Shown here one piece after another: positions 28,859 through 39,353 of a stretch of 64,000 nt of DNA. The DNA is from Azorinus chamasolen. Lineage: Eukaryota; Mollusca; Bivalvia; Cardiida; Solecurtidae. The stretch spans positions 30,402,225 to 30,466,224 of the forward strand of contig OY755242.1 in assembly GCA_963576725.1 (NCBI GenBank), in the 5' to 3' direction. The notes under the pieces are model-generated. The model searched no databases. It was not told the DNA's origin and was given only the letters and a program-made list of their open reading frames with translations. A program made the translations under genes and the position numbers. Positions within the stretch are counted from its first letter, which is position 1. The number at the start of each line of letters is the position of its first letter.

Positions 28859-28909
28859 TTAATTAGATTTTCTAAATACACTTCTTACCTATGGATAGGT
28901 GGTTTGTAA

Positions 28910-28990
28910 ATTAAACATTTACTCCGTAACTATGCTTTTCTGTGCCTTTACAAACAAAGTAGATCCAGATCAGACGGTTCCTATATAGAG
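28910..28990 (+). mobile_element. TTAA-A2 left half only
   Basis: ACAAACAAAGTAGATCCAGA, CAGACGGTTCCTATA, then unrelated sequence. The element stops at the hairpin tip. Confidence 0.65.
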
Positions 28991-29290
28991 AACCAGAGAA
29001 ACTCTGTCGATAATAAAAGTATAGGGCATCGCGCCCAGGTTTCTCTGTATCCTTTCCCCTCTCTCTGGGGTATCCAATTAACCTATAGTGAGCAGAAATG
29101 GACATTAAGCAAAACAACAAACAAAATAAAAAATAAAAATGTCATAATATTGTGTATCGACCGTGTTGCCTTGTGAATAAAAGGACATAACTATAGAGAG
29201 ACTTGAAATTTTAAAAAGTAGAATTGTCTCCCTTCAATCAATTATGCGATGATTCTAGCTGCCATATGCAAATCAATTATATACACTGTA
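28991..29290. other. Unassigned segment with small hairpin arms
   Basis: GAGAAACTCTGTCGATAATA ... GCGCCCAGGTTTCTCTGTAT follow the truncated A2 half. AGAGAAAC / GTTTCTCT pair. No family recognised. Confidence 0.35.
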
Positions 29291-29425
29291 GTTTGGATTC
29301 AATACGATGTGGAGTAACTACCAGTGTCGTCAGGATTCAGACTATTTGATGCTGTGATTTTAAAAATTAAGCGATGAAAAAGAAACAGACGACAAATGGT
29401 GCAGACGGTTGCAACGTCGATGTTA
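29290..29425 (+). mobile_element. TTAA-E MITE (diverged)
   Basis: GTTTGGATTCAATACGATGT, TGGAGTAACTACCAGTGTCG and CAGACGACAAATGGTGCAGA retain E order without ends. Confidence 0.45.
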
Positions 29426-29611
29426 TTAACAATTGATACTTTGAAACTCGACCCTGGAGTTTATTTCCTTTGTAACCATGCACTCGAAACAATTGTTTCA
29501 TCAACGTAGTTTTACCTTTGTAATTATGTACTCCACCAACGGTCTTTCAAACAGGAGAACCTGTTTCAACCATTTACTTCATGAATATTCATAATAGTGG
29601 CATCATGAGTA

Positions 29612-29853
29612 TTAACCCTTTCGGCGCCAAATTTCTGATTGTCGTCTGCAATCCAGTTTTTATTAAATCATTTGGTGCAATAAGGAAATGAGATAAATAA
29701 CTGCAAATTGGAATAAAGCACATATATATAAATAGAGAATGAGACAAAAAGCGAAGTATCAGATCAGACGCCGCTTTGAAAAGGCGGCGTCTGATCTGGG
29801 ACTGCACTATTTGTCGTGGTGCATTTATGCGACATTGGCGGTGAAAGGGTTCA
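29612..29853 (+). mobile_element. TTAA-F MITE
   Basis: TTAACCCTTTCGGCGCCAAA to GGCGGTGAAAGGGTTCA. Stem CAGATCAGACGCCGC, tip TTTGAAAA, partner GCGGCGTCTGATCTG; GACTGCACTATTTGTCGTGG as in the copy at 33381. Confidence 0.85.
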
Positions 29854-29914
29854 TTCCTTGATTTTCTTATAAGTGTATACCTGGTCATGTCAGAAACAGT
29901 AGAATCAGTCCCAT

Positions 29915-30030
29915 ACTATTTAATAGCCATCGGAGAAGACCCGGATCAGTGGGCTTCTGCAGGAGATTCTGATCTGCATTTACTCTGTTTGCAAGGCGTT
30001 TAAATGGAGTGAGGGATTAAGCTTTACCTT
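29915..30030. mobile_element. TTAA-A2 remnant
   Basis: GAAGACCCGGATCAGTGGGC, TTCTGCAGGAGATTC tip and CTCTGTTTGCAAGGCGTTTA, ending GAGGGATTAA. Confidence 0.5.
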
Positions 30031-30301
30031 AGCACGCCTTTTCAAACAATGTAGACCCGGATCAGACTGCCTATTTCAAACAGGTACGGAACTAAAACAC
30101 AACCCAACTAAATACATCGGCGAATAACATCGGGGTCTTCCATATCAAACATGAAAGTTGCGTCTTCTCACGTTTATTCGATCGATTTGCTTTGCGAAAT
30201 ACTTCTTTTCAGCATATAGCAGATGATTTATGTAATACATGCATTTAGGCATTTTAAACGTGTTGCAAGAGGATAGTATTATTCTAAAAGTGTCGGTATT
30301 T

Positions 30302-30524
30302 CACACATTCTCTCCTACTGACGCATGCAGCCTTTGTAAAAGCCAGTTTTGAAACCATTGTGGTAAAGAGAGTATTTGCTCCTATGGAACAAATGTTCTT
30401 TTTATTACAATGGTTTCAAAACTACACACTTCTAAACTTTTCCTTTTCGCTGGTAAATGCTCCTTTTCGGTATATCTATTCAAAGAGGTTGTGTCTAAAT
30501 ATAGTCTAGGAGAAAATGAGTTAA
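30302..30524 (+). mobile_element. TTAA-B MITE
   Basis: CACACATTCTCTCCTACTGA to TAGGAGAAAATGAGTTAA; hairpin AGAGTATTTGCTCCTATGGA with diverged partner. Confidence 0.75.
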
Positions 30525-30539
30525 AGGGTTGAAAGTTTA

Positions 30540-30836
30540 TAATGGATAAGAGAAAAAAGGGAAACATTACGTACTAGATAAGGGTCGAATTTTGGCCTTC
30601 ACAACTACCGGTGTTCTACACGGATCCATGCCATTTGCAAACTTCAACCACGGCTACCAAATGAACCGAGCGTCGGAAAGACAGCACAGCTAATGATCCG
30701 AAGTACTGCGGATGTACGTCATGCATCTACAAGAACTTCTCAATATACGTATTTCAAACGCCCGTCCATAAACTTCAAAAATCTCCTGAATTTTACACAC
30801 TGACCGACCCACGGTAAACGTTACTCCAATATATCT
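30540..30836. other. Unassigned spacer
   Basis: No repeat family or credible coding frame recognised. Confidence 0.35.
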
Positions 30837-30838
30837 TT

Positions 30839-31060
30839 TTAAACCATTCCCTCATATTGACGCCTTTTGGTGCCTCTGTATATACAAGTTACGTTTAGAA
30901 ACACTCGTGATAAATAGAGTTTTTGCAACATAGGAGCAAATGCTGTTTTTATCACAATAGTTTCAAAACTACACAATTCTAAACTTATGTTTTTCTATTA
31001 AATGTTCCTTTTCAGTAGATTATTCAAGGAGGCTGGGTCTACAAAAAGCCTATAAGGTAC
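30839..31060 (+). mobile_element. TTAA-B MITE with lost right end
   Basis: TTAAACCATTCCCTCATATT, hairpin, CTTTTCAGTAGATTATTCAA, then AGCCTATAAGG, where it abuts an A element without its final ATGGGTTAA. Confidence 0.75.
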
Positions 31061-31295
31061 CCTTTCCTTCATATAAAAGGTTTTTTTTCACAAAATTGCA
31101 AACAGAGTATACCCAGATCAGACGGCACCTATAGTCGTTTGATCAGGGTCTGCTCTGTTTGCAAATAAAAAATGATAGATATATGTCTTTACTTTCTAAA
31201 ATTGCTACAATATTCCACCTTCCATTAACTAATTGTCAATGAATATTCTGTAGATATTGAAATTTGGACTAAATATAGAACAGGGAAAGGGTTAA
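31061..31295 (+). mobile_element. TTAA-A MITE
   Basis: CCCTTTCCTTCATATAAAAG to AACAGGGAAAGGGTTAA. The hairpin tip is shortened (GGCACCTATAGTCGTTTG). Left TTAA lost at the junction with the B element. Confidence 0.75.
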
Positions 31296-31470
31296 GCTTT
31301 CGGTGTCAAATAAGATTATCGTCTTCATCAGATTTAAAATTTGCGTTTTCTTCAATTTCTGAACAAATGTATAACCATTGTCAAACTATTTATTTAGTCT
31401 CTGCCTCCTCTAGATCCAAACTTGTTTACAAAGGTTATCACGGACTCTAAGACGGTGAAGGAGTTAGGTG
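31292..31470 (+). mobile_element. TTAA-E MITE (diverged)
   Basis: TTAAGCTTTCGGTGTCAAAT left end, TCTAGATCCAAACTTGTTTA half stem, and GACGGTGAAGGAGTTAG right end. Confidence 0.55.
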
Positions 31471-31651
31471 TGGGTATCAACTCTTTCCCTCCCACACTAT
31501 TTTTTATACACAATCTCTTTGAATTAATCTACCGAAAGGGAGCATTACCTATAGAAAAGCGGAATTTTAGAATTGTGTAGTTTTGAAACCATTGTAATAA
31601 ATAGAGCATTTGCTCCTATGGAGCAAATGCTCTATTTATCACCATGATTTC

Positions 31652-32246
31652 AAACAAGAGCCGCGTGTGGCGCCAGCGCCCATCTGATTTGGTGCTTGTC
31701 CAGCTAACTTTTTAAACAAGAGGGCCAGAATGGCCCTGATATCGCTCACCAGACAATTAGAGGAGAATAATTTCAAAGTTTTCACTATATGTTTCTATGG
31801 AAAACTATGCCCACCACTGGGGCGGGCCAATTTTGACCCCAGGGCCATACTTTTGTAGAGGACCTAAACATAATGCTATGCGCCAAATATGAAAGTTGTG
31901 AACCTTCCAGTGTCAGAGGAGAATATTTTTAAAGGTTCAATTTGTTAACGACTGACGACGCACGTCGACGGACATCAGGCGATCACAAAAGCTCACCCTG
32001 AGCACTTTGTGATCTGATGAGCTAAAAAACAAATAAATAAAGGGCCATAAATCCACTATTTTGAAATCAATAGGTATGGTTCTTATGTAGGAGCCTTCCC
32101 TTCAATGAGATCTACCTACCTATGAAGTTTCATGTTGATACCTCTTATAGTAGCTGCATTAAAGTTTTGCACCACGACGAGAACGTCAACGCCTACGACA
32201 CGGTGATCAGCATAGCTCGACTTTTCTTTGAAACAGACGAGCTAAT
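31652..32246 (+). mobile_element. ACAAGAG ... GAGCTA repeat, outer copy
   Basis: Begins AAACAAGAGCCGCGTGTGGC and ends AACGTCAACGCCTACGACAC, then TTTGAAACAGACGAGCTAA. The 3' end matches the one at 51566-51757. A second member of the same superfamily sits inside. I recall similar repeats from bivalve genomes; their class is not known to me. Confidence 0.65.
31714..32030 (+). mobile_element. ACAAGAG ... GAGCTA repeat, inner copy
   Basis: AAACAAGAGGGCCAGAATGG, CCCTGATATCGCTCACC, then CGACTGACGACGCACGTCGA and CACCCTGAGCACTTTGTGAT, ending GATGAGCTAAAAAA. The tail GCTCACC...GATGAGC can fold back on the head GCTCACC. Confidence 0.7.
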
Positions 32247-32293
32247 ACGAGTTGTACAGAGGCGTAAAAAAGGAGAGAATGTGTTAATATTAT

Positions 32294-32498
32294 ACAGTAA
32301 AACCTCTCTGAACCGGACGTTAAATTTGGTATAGACATCGATCTTGGAGACAGGTGGCAGCTTCATGCAGGATGAAAGTCATGCAGAAAGCTCCTCTAGG
32401 AGCTTTCTGCACGATTTTCACCCTGCATCAAGCAGTCACCTGCCTAAAACGATTTAAATTCTTCTCTACTAGAATTCCGGTTTAGAGAGGGTTCACTG
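32294..32498 (+). mobile_element. CAGT-C3 MITE, complete
   Basis: CAGTAAAACCTCTCTGAACC to CCGGTTTAGAGAGGGTTCACTG, TA flanks. Stem around GCAGAAAGCTCCTCTAGGAG. Confidence 0.85.
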
Positions 32499-32572
32499 TA
32501 TAATGTTTCCCTTAGTATACGTCACCAGCCAGATTGTCCAATAGTTTGGATATTGGCGGAATAATTTATATA

Positions 32573-32914
32573 CAGGGAACCCTCATTATACCGACATTCA
32601 TTACAATGGCACCCTCGTTATACCGGCAGTATGCCTTGAAACAAAATTAGCGTTGTGTCTTTGAAACAACCACTGAATAGATATGTACAATACCAACAAG
32701 ACAGATGATCGCTTAATGCAGACCACAAGAGGTGCAAAAAGATCCCAAGCTTTTTGCACTTATTGCGGTCTGCATTAAGCGTTCACCTGTTAATACTAGT
32801 TTAAAACTGGCCATATGGTTCCTTTCATATTCAAACTCGGTTATATAACGGTAACCTCGTTATACCAGCAAAATGTCTGGAAACAAACACCTCCGTTGTA
32901 ACGAGGGTTCACTG
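32573..32914 (+). mobile_element. CAGT-C5 MITE, complete
   Basis: CAGGGAACCCTCATTATACC to TTGTAACGAGGGTTCACTG, TA flanks. Subterminal repeats CCTCGTTATACCGG / GGTAACCTCGTTATACC. Central palindrome GCTTAATGCAGACCACAAGA / TGCGGTCTGCATTAAGCG; the tip here is AAAGATCCCAAGCTTT, not GCTCC. Confidence 0.85.
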
Positions 32915-32972
32915 TACTTTGTATCTCCAGATTTAACCTCGATATTTCAAATCGCAACATAATAAACATTTC

Positions 32973-33062
32973 CAAACAGCTTAGATCCAGATTAAACACT
33001 AAATTGGCTTCACATTTTGATAAAAGCTGTTTGGAAATGACTCTCAGTTGATACGTTTCTCA
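32973..33062. mobile_element. TTAA-E stem remnant
   Basis: TTTCCAAACAGCTTAGATCC and AAAAGCTGTTTGGAAA pair; the middle GACGCCGAG stem is lost. Confidence 0.5.
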
Positions 33063-33132
33063 AAGCCTCGAAATAATCCGCAATAGATCAAGAATGAAAC
33101 ATATTGGGAATTTGAGCACGCAGACATAAATA

Positions 33133-33336
33133 CAGTAAAACCTCTCTATAACGGCAACTAAAATGTGTTAATTAGTTCGTATTTAGGACAGGTGGCTGCT
33201 TAAAGCAAGGTGAAAGTAAAACAGAACGCTCCTATAGGAGCGTTCTGTTTTACTTTCACCTTGCTTTAAGCAGCCACATGCCTGTAACACAAAATACTTG
33301 ATGTAATTTAGTGGCCGTTATAGAGAGGTTTTACTG
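33133..33336 (+). mobile_element. CAGT-C1 MITE, complete
   Basis: CAGTAAAACCTCTCTATAAC to TTATAGAGAGGTTTTACTG, TA flanks. The interior palindrome is almost perfect over about 60 bp per arm, tip AACGCTCCTATAGGAGCGTT. Confidence 0.92.
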
Positions 33337-33380
33337 TAGTTACAACCTGGACAGCAATCAGGGCTTTATCAGTTATGGTT

Positions 33381-33610
33381 TTAACTCATTCGGCGCCAAA
33401 TTAAAAATTGTCGTCTGCAACCCAATTTTGTTAAAGCATTCGGTAAAATAATACAGAATTTAAAGGAATAAACCCCAGATCTAGAACTAGAGATTGAGAC
33501 AAAAAGTGAAGTCCCTGATCAGACGCCGCCTTGAAAAGGCGGCGTCTTATCTGGGACTGCACTATTTGTCGTGGTGCATTTTTTTGCGACATTGGCGGTG
33601 AAAGGGTTAA
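33381..33610 (+). mobile_element. TTAA-F MITE, complete
   Basis: TTAACTCATTCGGCGCCAAA to TTGGCGGTGAAAGGGTTAA. Stem GATCAGACGCCGCC, tip TTGAAAA, partner GGCGGCGTCTTATC. Confidence 0.88.
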
Positions 33611-33773
33611 TATGAAACAAGGAAACAAATACAAGACAAGGTAGATAAATATAATAAAACCAGCTTAGTTTCATAGATTTTTTTTATTAAGTATGAAATG
33701 GTCCGCCACATGACAAACTAGTCAACATACAAGAGGCCGTGCACCAATAAAACCACACCACCACGTAAATTTA

Positions 33774-33961
33774 TTTACTCTTTCGCTGCCAAATTTTGTC
33801 GTCTGCTACAATTTTCATTTTTCTTCATTTTTGTTTCACAACAAGCCACAGTAACAAACATTTAGGATACTAATGAAACGCCGAGTTACTCGGCGTCTCA
33901 TCTGGATCCCAACTGTTTGCATAGATAGTCACAGATGCGACATTGGCAGCGAAAGAGTTAA
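33774..33961 (+). mobile_element. TTAA-E MITE
   Basis: TTACTCTTTCGCTGCCAAAT to TTGGCAGCGAAAGAGTTAA. Stem ATACTAATGAAACGCCGAGT and CGGCGTCTCATCTGGATCCC. Confidence 0.82.
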
Positions 33962-34269
33962 CTCTTTGCTGCCAGACATCGGTGTATTAGACAAGATGCG
34001 TACAGGTCGATCAATATATCCTATTTCTCCGCGAAATCCTATCTTGCTGCAATGCATTAGGATCACCTCGGAGAGTTGCAGAAAGACAGGACTCCTACAG
34101 GAGCAGTCTGATCTTGGTATACCCTGTTTGCAAAGGTGTAGAAAGGCGTATTTAAGGGCATAACAACTTGAATCCGGATGATGACGAGACGCCGAGTTAC
34201 TCTACGCCTCATCTGGATCCAAACTGCAAAGGTGATCACATGGTCGCGATTGGCAGCGAAAGAGTTAAA
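33958..34269 (+). mobile_element. Composite E element with H2 and A2 pieces inside
   Basis: Shares TTAA 33958-33961 with the previous E copy. It opens TTAACTCTTTGCTGCCAGA and closes ATTGGCAGCGAAAGAGTTAA. Inside are an H2 arm (CTATTTCTCCGCGAAATCCT), an A2 right side (CTACAGGAGCAGTCTGATCT to GTAGAAAGGCGTATTTAAGG) and an E stem (GACGAGACGCCGAGTTACTC). Confidence 0.65.
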
Positions 34270-34597
34270 ATGTTTAAAAAAGAAAAAATATGGTACTTCA
34301 CGATACCACATTCCCTATGAAATAACAAAAGTACAAAAATAGCATTTCCATTCTTTGTTTTAATTTAGAATTTTGTAAAATCGATTAATTTAAACTTAAG
34401 GCACTAGTAGAAGTGTTTTAGTAATGTTTTATTTCCGTATAAAGGGTAGGATTTCAAACAGGCAGCAAACCAGGTTTGTTACAACCTATGTTTGTCGTTG
34501 TGTCGATCTGTTGTGAATAAAACCGCTACAATGCGCCCCTCATTATATTGTGATGTGATAAACTTGTCGATTTAATTTCCTACTACGAAAACATGTA

Positions 34598-34787
34598 CAG
34601 TATAACCTGTTTTAAGCGACCTTATATTGATTGGATACAGTAATCTTAAAAGCAGGTGGATGCTTAATGCAGGCCAAAAGTAATACAGAAAGCTCCTATT
34701 GGAGCTTTCTGTATTACGTTTGACCTGCATTAAGCTACTACCTGCGTTACAGACCCTTAATAAGCCCTCTTTGTAATGGTCTGTACA
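34598..34787 (+). mobile_element. CAGT-C7 MITE
   Basis: CAGTATAACCTGTTTTAAGC left end after TA; palindrome GGTGGATGCTTAATGCAGGC, tip AAGCTCCTATTGGAGCTTTC, partner. Right end decayed. Confidence 0.75.
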
Positions 34788-34924
34788 TCATACACAAGTG
34801 ACGTCTGTAAGTGACAGGACAGTATCCGATGCTCGCAGAGGAGTCGACCAGAAGCGTTAATTAACCTTCCTCCTGCGGTAAAAAATCTCTTCTCAAACTT
34901 GGATTTAACTAATTCCCTCTTAAA

Positions 34925-35035
34925 CTATGCATATATTCAAGAATAACTCCTTAGTCTTCTCTTCACCAAATCCTATGGTATGACCACTTCTAAACAGTGG
35001 TCACAACATAGACTTTGGTTGAGAAATAACGACTT
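34925..35035. repeat. H fold-back hairpin (diverged)
   Basis: TCTTCACCAAATCCTATGGT and ACATAGACTTTGGTTGAGAA outer arms; CCACTTCTAAACAGTGGTCA centre is shortened. Confidence 0.6.
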
Positions 35036-35072
35036 TATTATCTGAAATATGCTCTTTATCCATGACTCTATA

Positions 35073-35268
35073 AGAACTACAGATAAAGGTACGTACTCAA
35101 GTTAAAATCGTCTTTTCTCCACAAAACCCTATGCTGTGGCCACTCTTTAGAACCGTCTCGAGGAGACGATGCTAAAGAGTGATCACACCGTAGGGTTTGG
35201 TGGAGAAATAAAGAAGGTATTCTTGAAAATGTTATACATGTAATTTACGCATCTTATCTGGACCTCTG
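35073..35268. repeat. H fold-back element, long form
   Basis: Outer arms AACTACAGATAAAGGTACGT and TTACGCATCTTATCTGGACC pair, as in 59320-59513. The inner hairpin, CTCCACAAAACCCTATGCTG to its inverse, is about 100 bp with tip GTCTCGAGGAGAC. It lies directly downstream of the beta-tubulin polyadenylation signals. Confidence 0.8.
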
Positions 35269-35323
35269 CATGTTCTCACGAATAACAAGTCTGCACAGGC
35301 ATCTTTCTCTGTAGGAACATGGT

Positions 35324-35364
35324 TTTATTGTCAGCATTGTTGGTAGTATGCTAATATCTTTATT
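35324..35364 (-). promoter_or_regulatory. Candidate beta-tubulin polyadenylation signals
   Basis: AATAAA on the minus strand occurs at 35359-35364 and 35324-35329, about 145 and 180 bases after the stop codon. Either fits a short 3' UTR. Confidence 0.5.
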
Positions 35365-35508
35365 CAAATTATACTTGGCAAAGTCACACTGATCTATAAA
35401 ATTAAGAATATGTTGAGTAGTTTGTTTAAGAACATACAAGTAAGAGGCAAGAAAAACAGTTAACGCTAAATGAGATTTTTAAAATCGTGGTGCGAGTTGG
35501 TCGACACG

Positions 35509-36348
<840 letters not shown>

Positions 36349-36384
36349 TTAGACAGAGTTAAAAAACTTTCAGGAATATCGATT

Positions 36385-36482
36385 TTATTTCTCCACCAAA
36401 TCCAATGTTGTGACCACTCTTTAGAATAGTCTCTTCTCAGTTCTAACGATTGGTTACGGCATAGGCTTTGGGGAAATACTAT
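36385..36482. repeat. H fold-back hairpin
   Basis: TTATTTCTCCACCAAATCCA, TGTGACCACTCTTTAGAATA, then a diverged right arm GGCATAGGCTTTGGGGAAAT. Confidence 0.65.
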
Positions 36483-36499
36483 TTTAGTATTTGAATGCG

Positions 36500-36838
36500 C
36501 GCCTTTTCTGAGTTTAACAGTTATATTTCGCCATGGCAGAAACTGTAGAATCAGATTTAGGGCTGACGTTACTGGTAGCCAAAATAGCCATTGGCTACTA
36601 AACTTTCAGGTTATTTCCGTTTAAAAGTATTTTTAACAGTTTGCAGAATATGAAGTATTTTCTAACGATTATCGCTGCATTTGGCTACTACTGTTTTAAT
36701 TCTAGCGCCAACCTAGAGATCTATGCCATATGCAAACAGAGCAGACAATGATCAGACGGCTCACACATGAGCAACCTAATCTGGATCTATTCTGTTTGCA
36801 ATGTTTTAAAAAGCCGTCTCTATAAGAGAAATGGTTAA
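36500..36838 (-). mobile_element. TTAA-A2 MITE with an internal insertion
   Basis: GCCATGGCAGAAACTGTAGA and the hairpin GCAAACAGAGCAGACAATGA / GGATCTATTCTGTTTGC are A2 parts. About 170 bp between 36560 and 36725 contain two inverted TAGCCAAA...TTTGGCTAC repeats (36577 and 36670), an insert of unknown type. Confidence 0.6.
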
Positions 36839-36908
36839 TCATTACATTGAAGGTTCTTGACAAGTATAGACGAACACATACTTTTGGGTCTTAAAAGCAT
36901 TCGGTAGC

Positions 36909-37142
36909 TTAACCCTTTCCCCGTTCTGTGTTATTCCAAAGTTCAGTAGCTATTGAATATTCATGGACAAGATAGTTATAATGAAATATAGAAGGTGGAA
37001 AATTGATTTGTAGCCTAGTCATTTTAGAAACTGGAAAAAAAATACATTAGCAAACAGAGCAGACCCTGACCAGACGGGCCGCTGTGGAGCCATCAGACCT
37101 GGTTCTACTCTGTTTGCAGATGCGTGAAACCCCGTGATTTGA
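36909..37142 (-). mobile_element. TTAA-A MITE, right end deleted
   Basis: TTAACCCTTTCCCCGTTCTG to GCGTGAAACCCCGTGATTTG; the final GAAAGGGTTAA is missing and the host C2 core follows directly. Hairpin tip is mutated (GGGCCGCTGTGGAGCC). Confidence 0.75.
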
Positions 37143-37197
37143 GGACGAAAGTAATGCAGGAGCTATGTGGGAGCTTTCTGCATCACTTTCATCCTAT

Positions 37198-37440
37198 ATT
37201 AACCTGCTCCCTCCTATATTAGAATCAACGTCTTTGAATAAATCTACTGAAAAGGAGCATTTACTAAAAAAAGGAAAATGGTATAAACATTTAATTTGGA
37301 ACCAATGAGATAAAACAAGAGAATTTGCTCCTATGAAACAATACTCTACTTATCACAATCGTCAATGGTTTCAGAAATCGGTCGTCAACATGTGTCAATA
37401 TGAAGGAATAGAATAATCTACCATGTTTTTAAAGACATAA
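37198..37440 (-). mobile_element. TTAA-B MITE (diverged)
   Basis: TTAACCTGCTCCCTCCTATA, TCTTTGAATAAATCTACTGA, hairpin pieces GAATTTGCTCCTATGAAACA, and GTCAATATGAAGGAATAGAA. Right TTAA decayed. Confidence 0.65.
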
Positions 37441-37539
37441 ACTGGTCACCTTAGAGAGGGTTTACTGTATTCTCATATGATTTGTTTGAAGATAAATACC
37501 ATAAAACACTAAGACTGAGTCTAGCCTTTGTCCCGCAAA

Positions 37540-37730
37540 CCGTACATTATGCCTTTCTACGCCTCTGTAAAAGTCACTTTTTGAAACCACTCTGTTAATT
37601 AGAGCATTTGCTCCATAGGAGTAAATGCTCTATTCATCACAATGGTTTCAAAACTATAAAATTCTAAAAAAAAAACCCTTTCTCTAGTTAATGCTACTTT
37701 TTGGTAAACCGGAATCAAAGATGAAAAGAG
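37540..37730 (+). mobile_element. TTAA-B MITE, truncated right end
   Basis: GCCTTTCTACGCCTCTGTAA, hairpin TTAGAGCATTTGCTCCATAG with partner, and CTAGTTAATGCTACTTTTTG. Confidence 0.7.
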
Positions 37731-37754
37731 ATGTTTAATACTTTGTAAATACTT

Positions 37755-37850
37755 TTAGGCAGGTGGCTGCTTAACCCATTCCCTCATATTGACGACTTTT
37801 GACGACTCTGTAAAAATCATTTTGTGAAACAAAATCCTCAAAGTTTATAT
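37755..37850 (+). mobile_element. C arm with a TTAA-B left end inserted
   Basis: AGGCAGGTGGCTGCTTAA is a C left arm. At its TTAA it becomes a B left end, CCCATTCCCTCATATTGACG, which is cut off at about 37840. Confidence 0.65.
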
Positions 37851-37891
37851 CACACTTCTTAATTTATGTATCCATTCATAGATGGACCTTA

Positions 37892-38299
<408 letters not shown>

Positions 38300-38489
38300 C
38301 TAATTATTATTTTGTTGGATGTTTGTACTCCCCAACATTCGGAAGTCACCACAAAATTGCCATTATACTTGACAAACTTTAAATATTTAGCATACACGTA
38401 TACCCTGATCTATCTACTAATCCTCAACTTTACTACAAGTGTTGGTCAAAAACTATCTTTTTTTTTAAAGTCTTGACTCCTGTCTAAAT

Positions 38490-38725
38490 TTTTAACACAT
38501 TACTAAAGAGGTGCCTTTTAACGACTTTCAAAAGTAGACCAATATCAGACAACTCCTGTAGGAGCGTTTTATCAGGGTCTGTTCTATTTGTCCTTCGACT
38601 TGTATATCTGATTCTACAGTTTTAATCTTGGCCAAACTGGTCCGTGTTCATGTACCACAATAATAAGCAATCTAATTAATAGTCATGATATTATTATTTC
38701 TTAATGAAACTTCACAATATTAATG
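38490..38725 (+). mobile_element. TTAA-A2 MITE (diverged)
   Basis: TTTTTAACACATTACTAAAG, hairpin tip CAACTCCTGTAGGAGCG, GGGTCTGTTCTATTTGTC and A2 tail to ATTAATGGTTTAG. Confidence 0.6.
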
Positions 38726-38773
38726 GTTTAGGTAGTGAGAACGAATTTCGTTGAATGAAAAAGATTTCTTCTA

Positions 38774-38977
38774 CAGTATAACCTCTCTTAACCGGAATTC
38801 TAGTAGATAAGAATTTAGATACTTTTAGGCAGGTGGCTGCTTAATGCAGAGTGAAAGTCATGCAGAAAGCTCCTAGAGGAACTTTCTGCATGACTTTCAC
38901 CCTGCATTAAGCTGCCACCTGTTTCCAAGACCGATATTCATACTAAATTTAACGGCCGGTTAAGAGAGGTTTTACTG
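38774..38977 (+). mobile_element. CAGT-C3 MITE, complete
   Basis: CAGTATAACCTCTCTTAACC to GGTTAAGAGAGGTTTTACTG, TA flanks. Stem tip AAAGCTCCTAGAGGAACTTT. Confidence 0.88.
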
Positions 38978-39019
38978 TATTTCTATTCAAAGACTTTAAT
39001 CCTTCTCATGTTGATATTT

Positions 39020-39240
39020 ATTAACCTTTAACCCCGTGTATATTTATATATTTCTGTAAAAATAGCGACATCATCAATATCAATCGGATCGATTTTTATA
39101 ATTGCACATCAAAACAGGAGGGTTTTTATGCCATGACAGAAACTGTAGAATCATACACTGTACCTATAATATTTCACAAGCAAACAGAGCAGACCCTGAT
39201 CAGACGATTCTATCCGGGTATACTCTATTTATAAGGACAA
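39020..39240 (-). mobile_element. TTAA-A2 MITE lacking the right hairpin arm
   Basis: TTAACCTTTAACCCCGTGTA, GCAAACAGAGCAGACCCTGA, CAGACGATTCTAT, then directly CCGGGTATACTCTATTTATA. The break is at the tip (about 39210). Confidence 0.7.
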
Positions 39241-39353
39241 ATTGATAACTATAGACACTACAATAAATACAAATTTTCAATAAAATCATAAAACATGATG
39301 TTGGTTAAACCATTCTTATGAAGTTTGCTAATTTGAACTCGTCTTCTTCAGCG

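Larger units (their letters stand above)
31477..32287 (-). mobile_element. TTAA-B MITE split by nested insertions
   Basis: The left part TCAACTCTTTCCCTCCCACA through the intact hairpin GCATTTGCTCCTATGGAGCA ends at TTTCAA (31651). The right end, ACAGAGGCGTAAAAAAGGAG to GTGTTAA, resumes at 32252. The 600 bp between are ACAAGAG-type repeats. Confidence 0.8.
36850..37471 (+). mobile_element. CAGT-C2 MITE with TTAA insertions in both arms
   Basis: The left arm TTCGGTAGCTTAA is interrupted by an A element at its TTAA (36909). The core ACGAAAGTAATGCAGGAGCT and GGGAGCTTTCTGCATCACTT survives at 37143-37190. The right arm CATCCTATATTAA is interrupted by a B element (37198). The right terminus CCTTAGAGAGGGTTTACTG is at 37449-37469. 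The left terminus is unclear. Confidence 0.65.
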
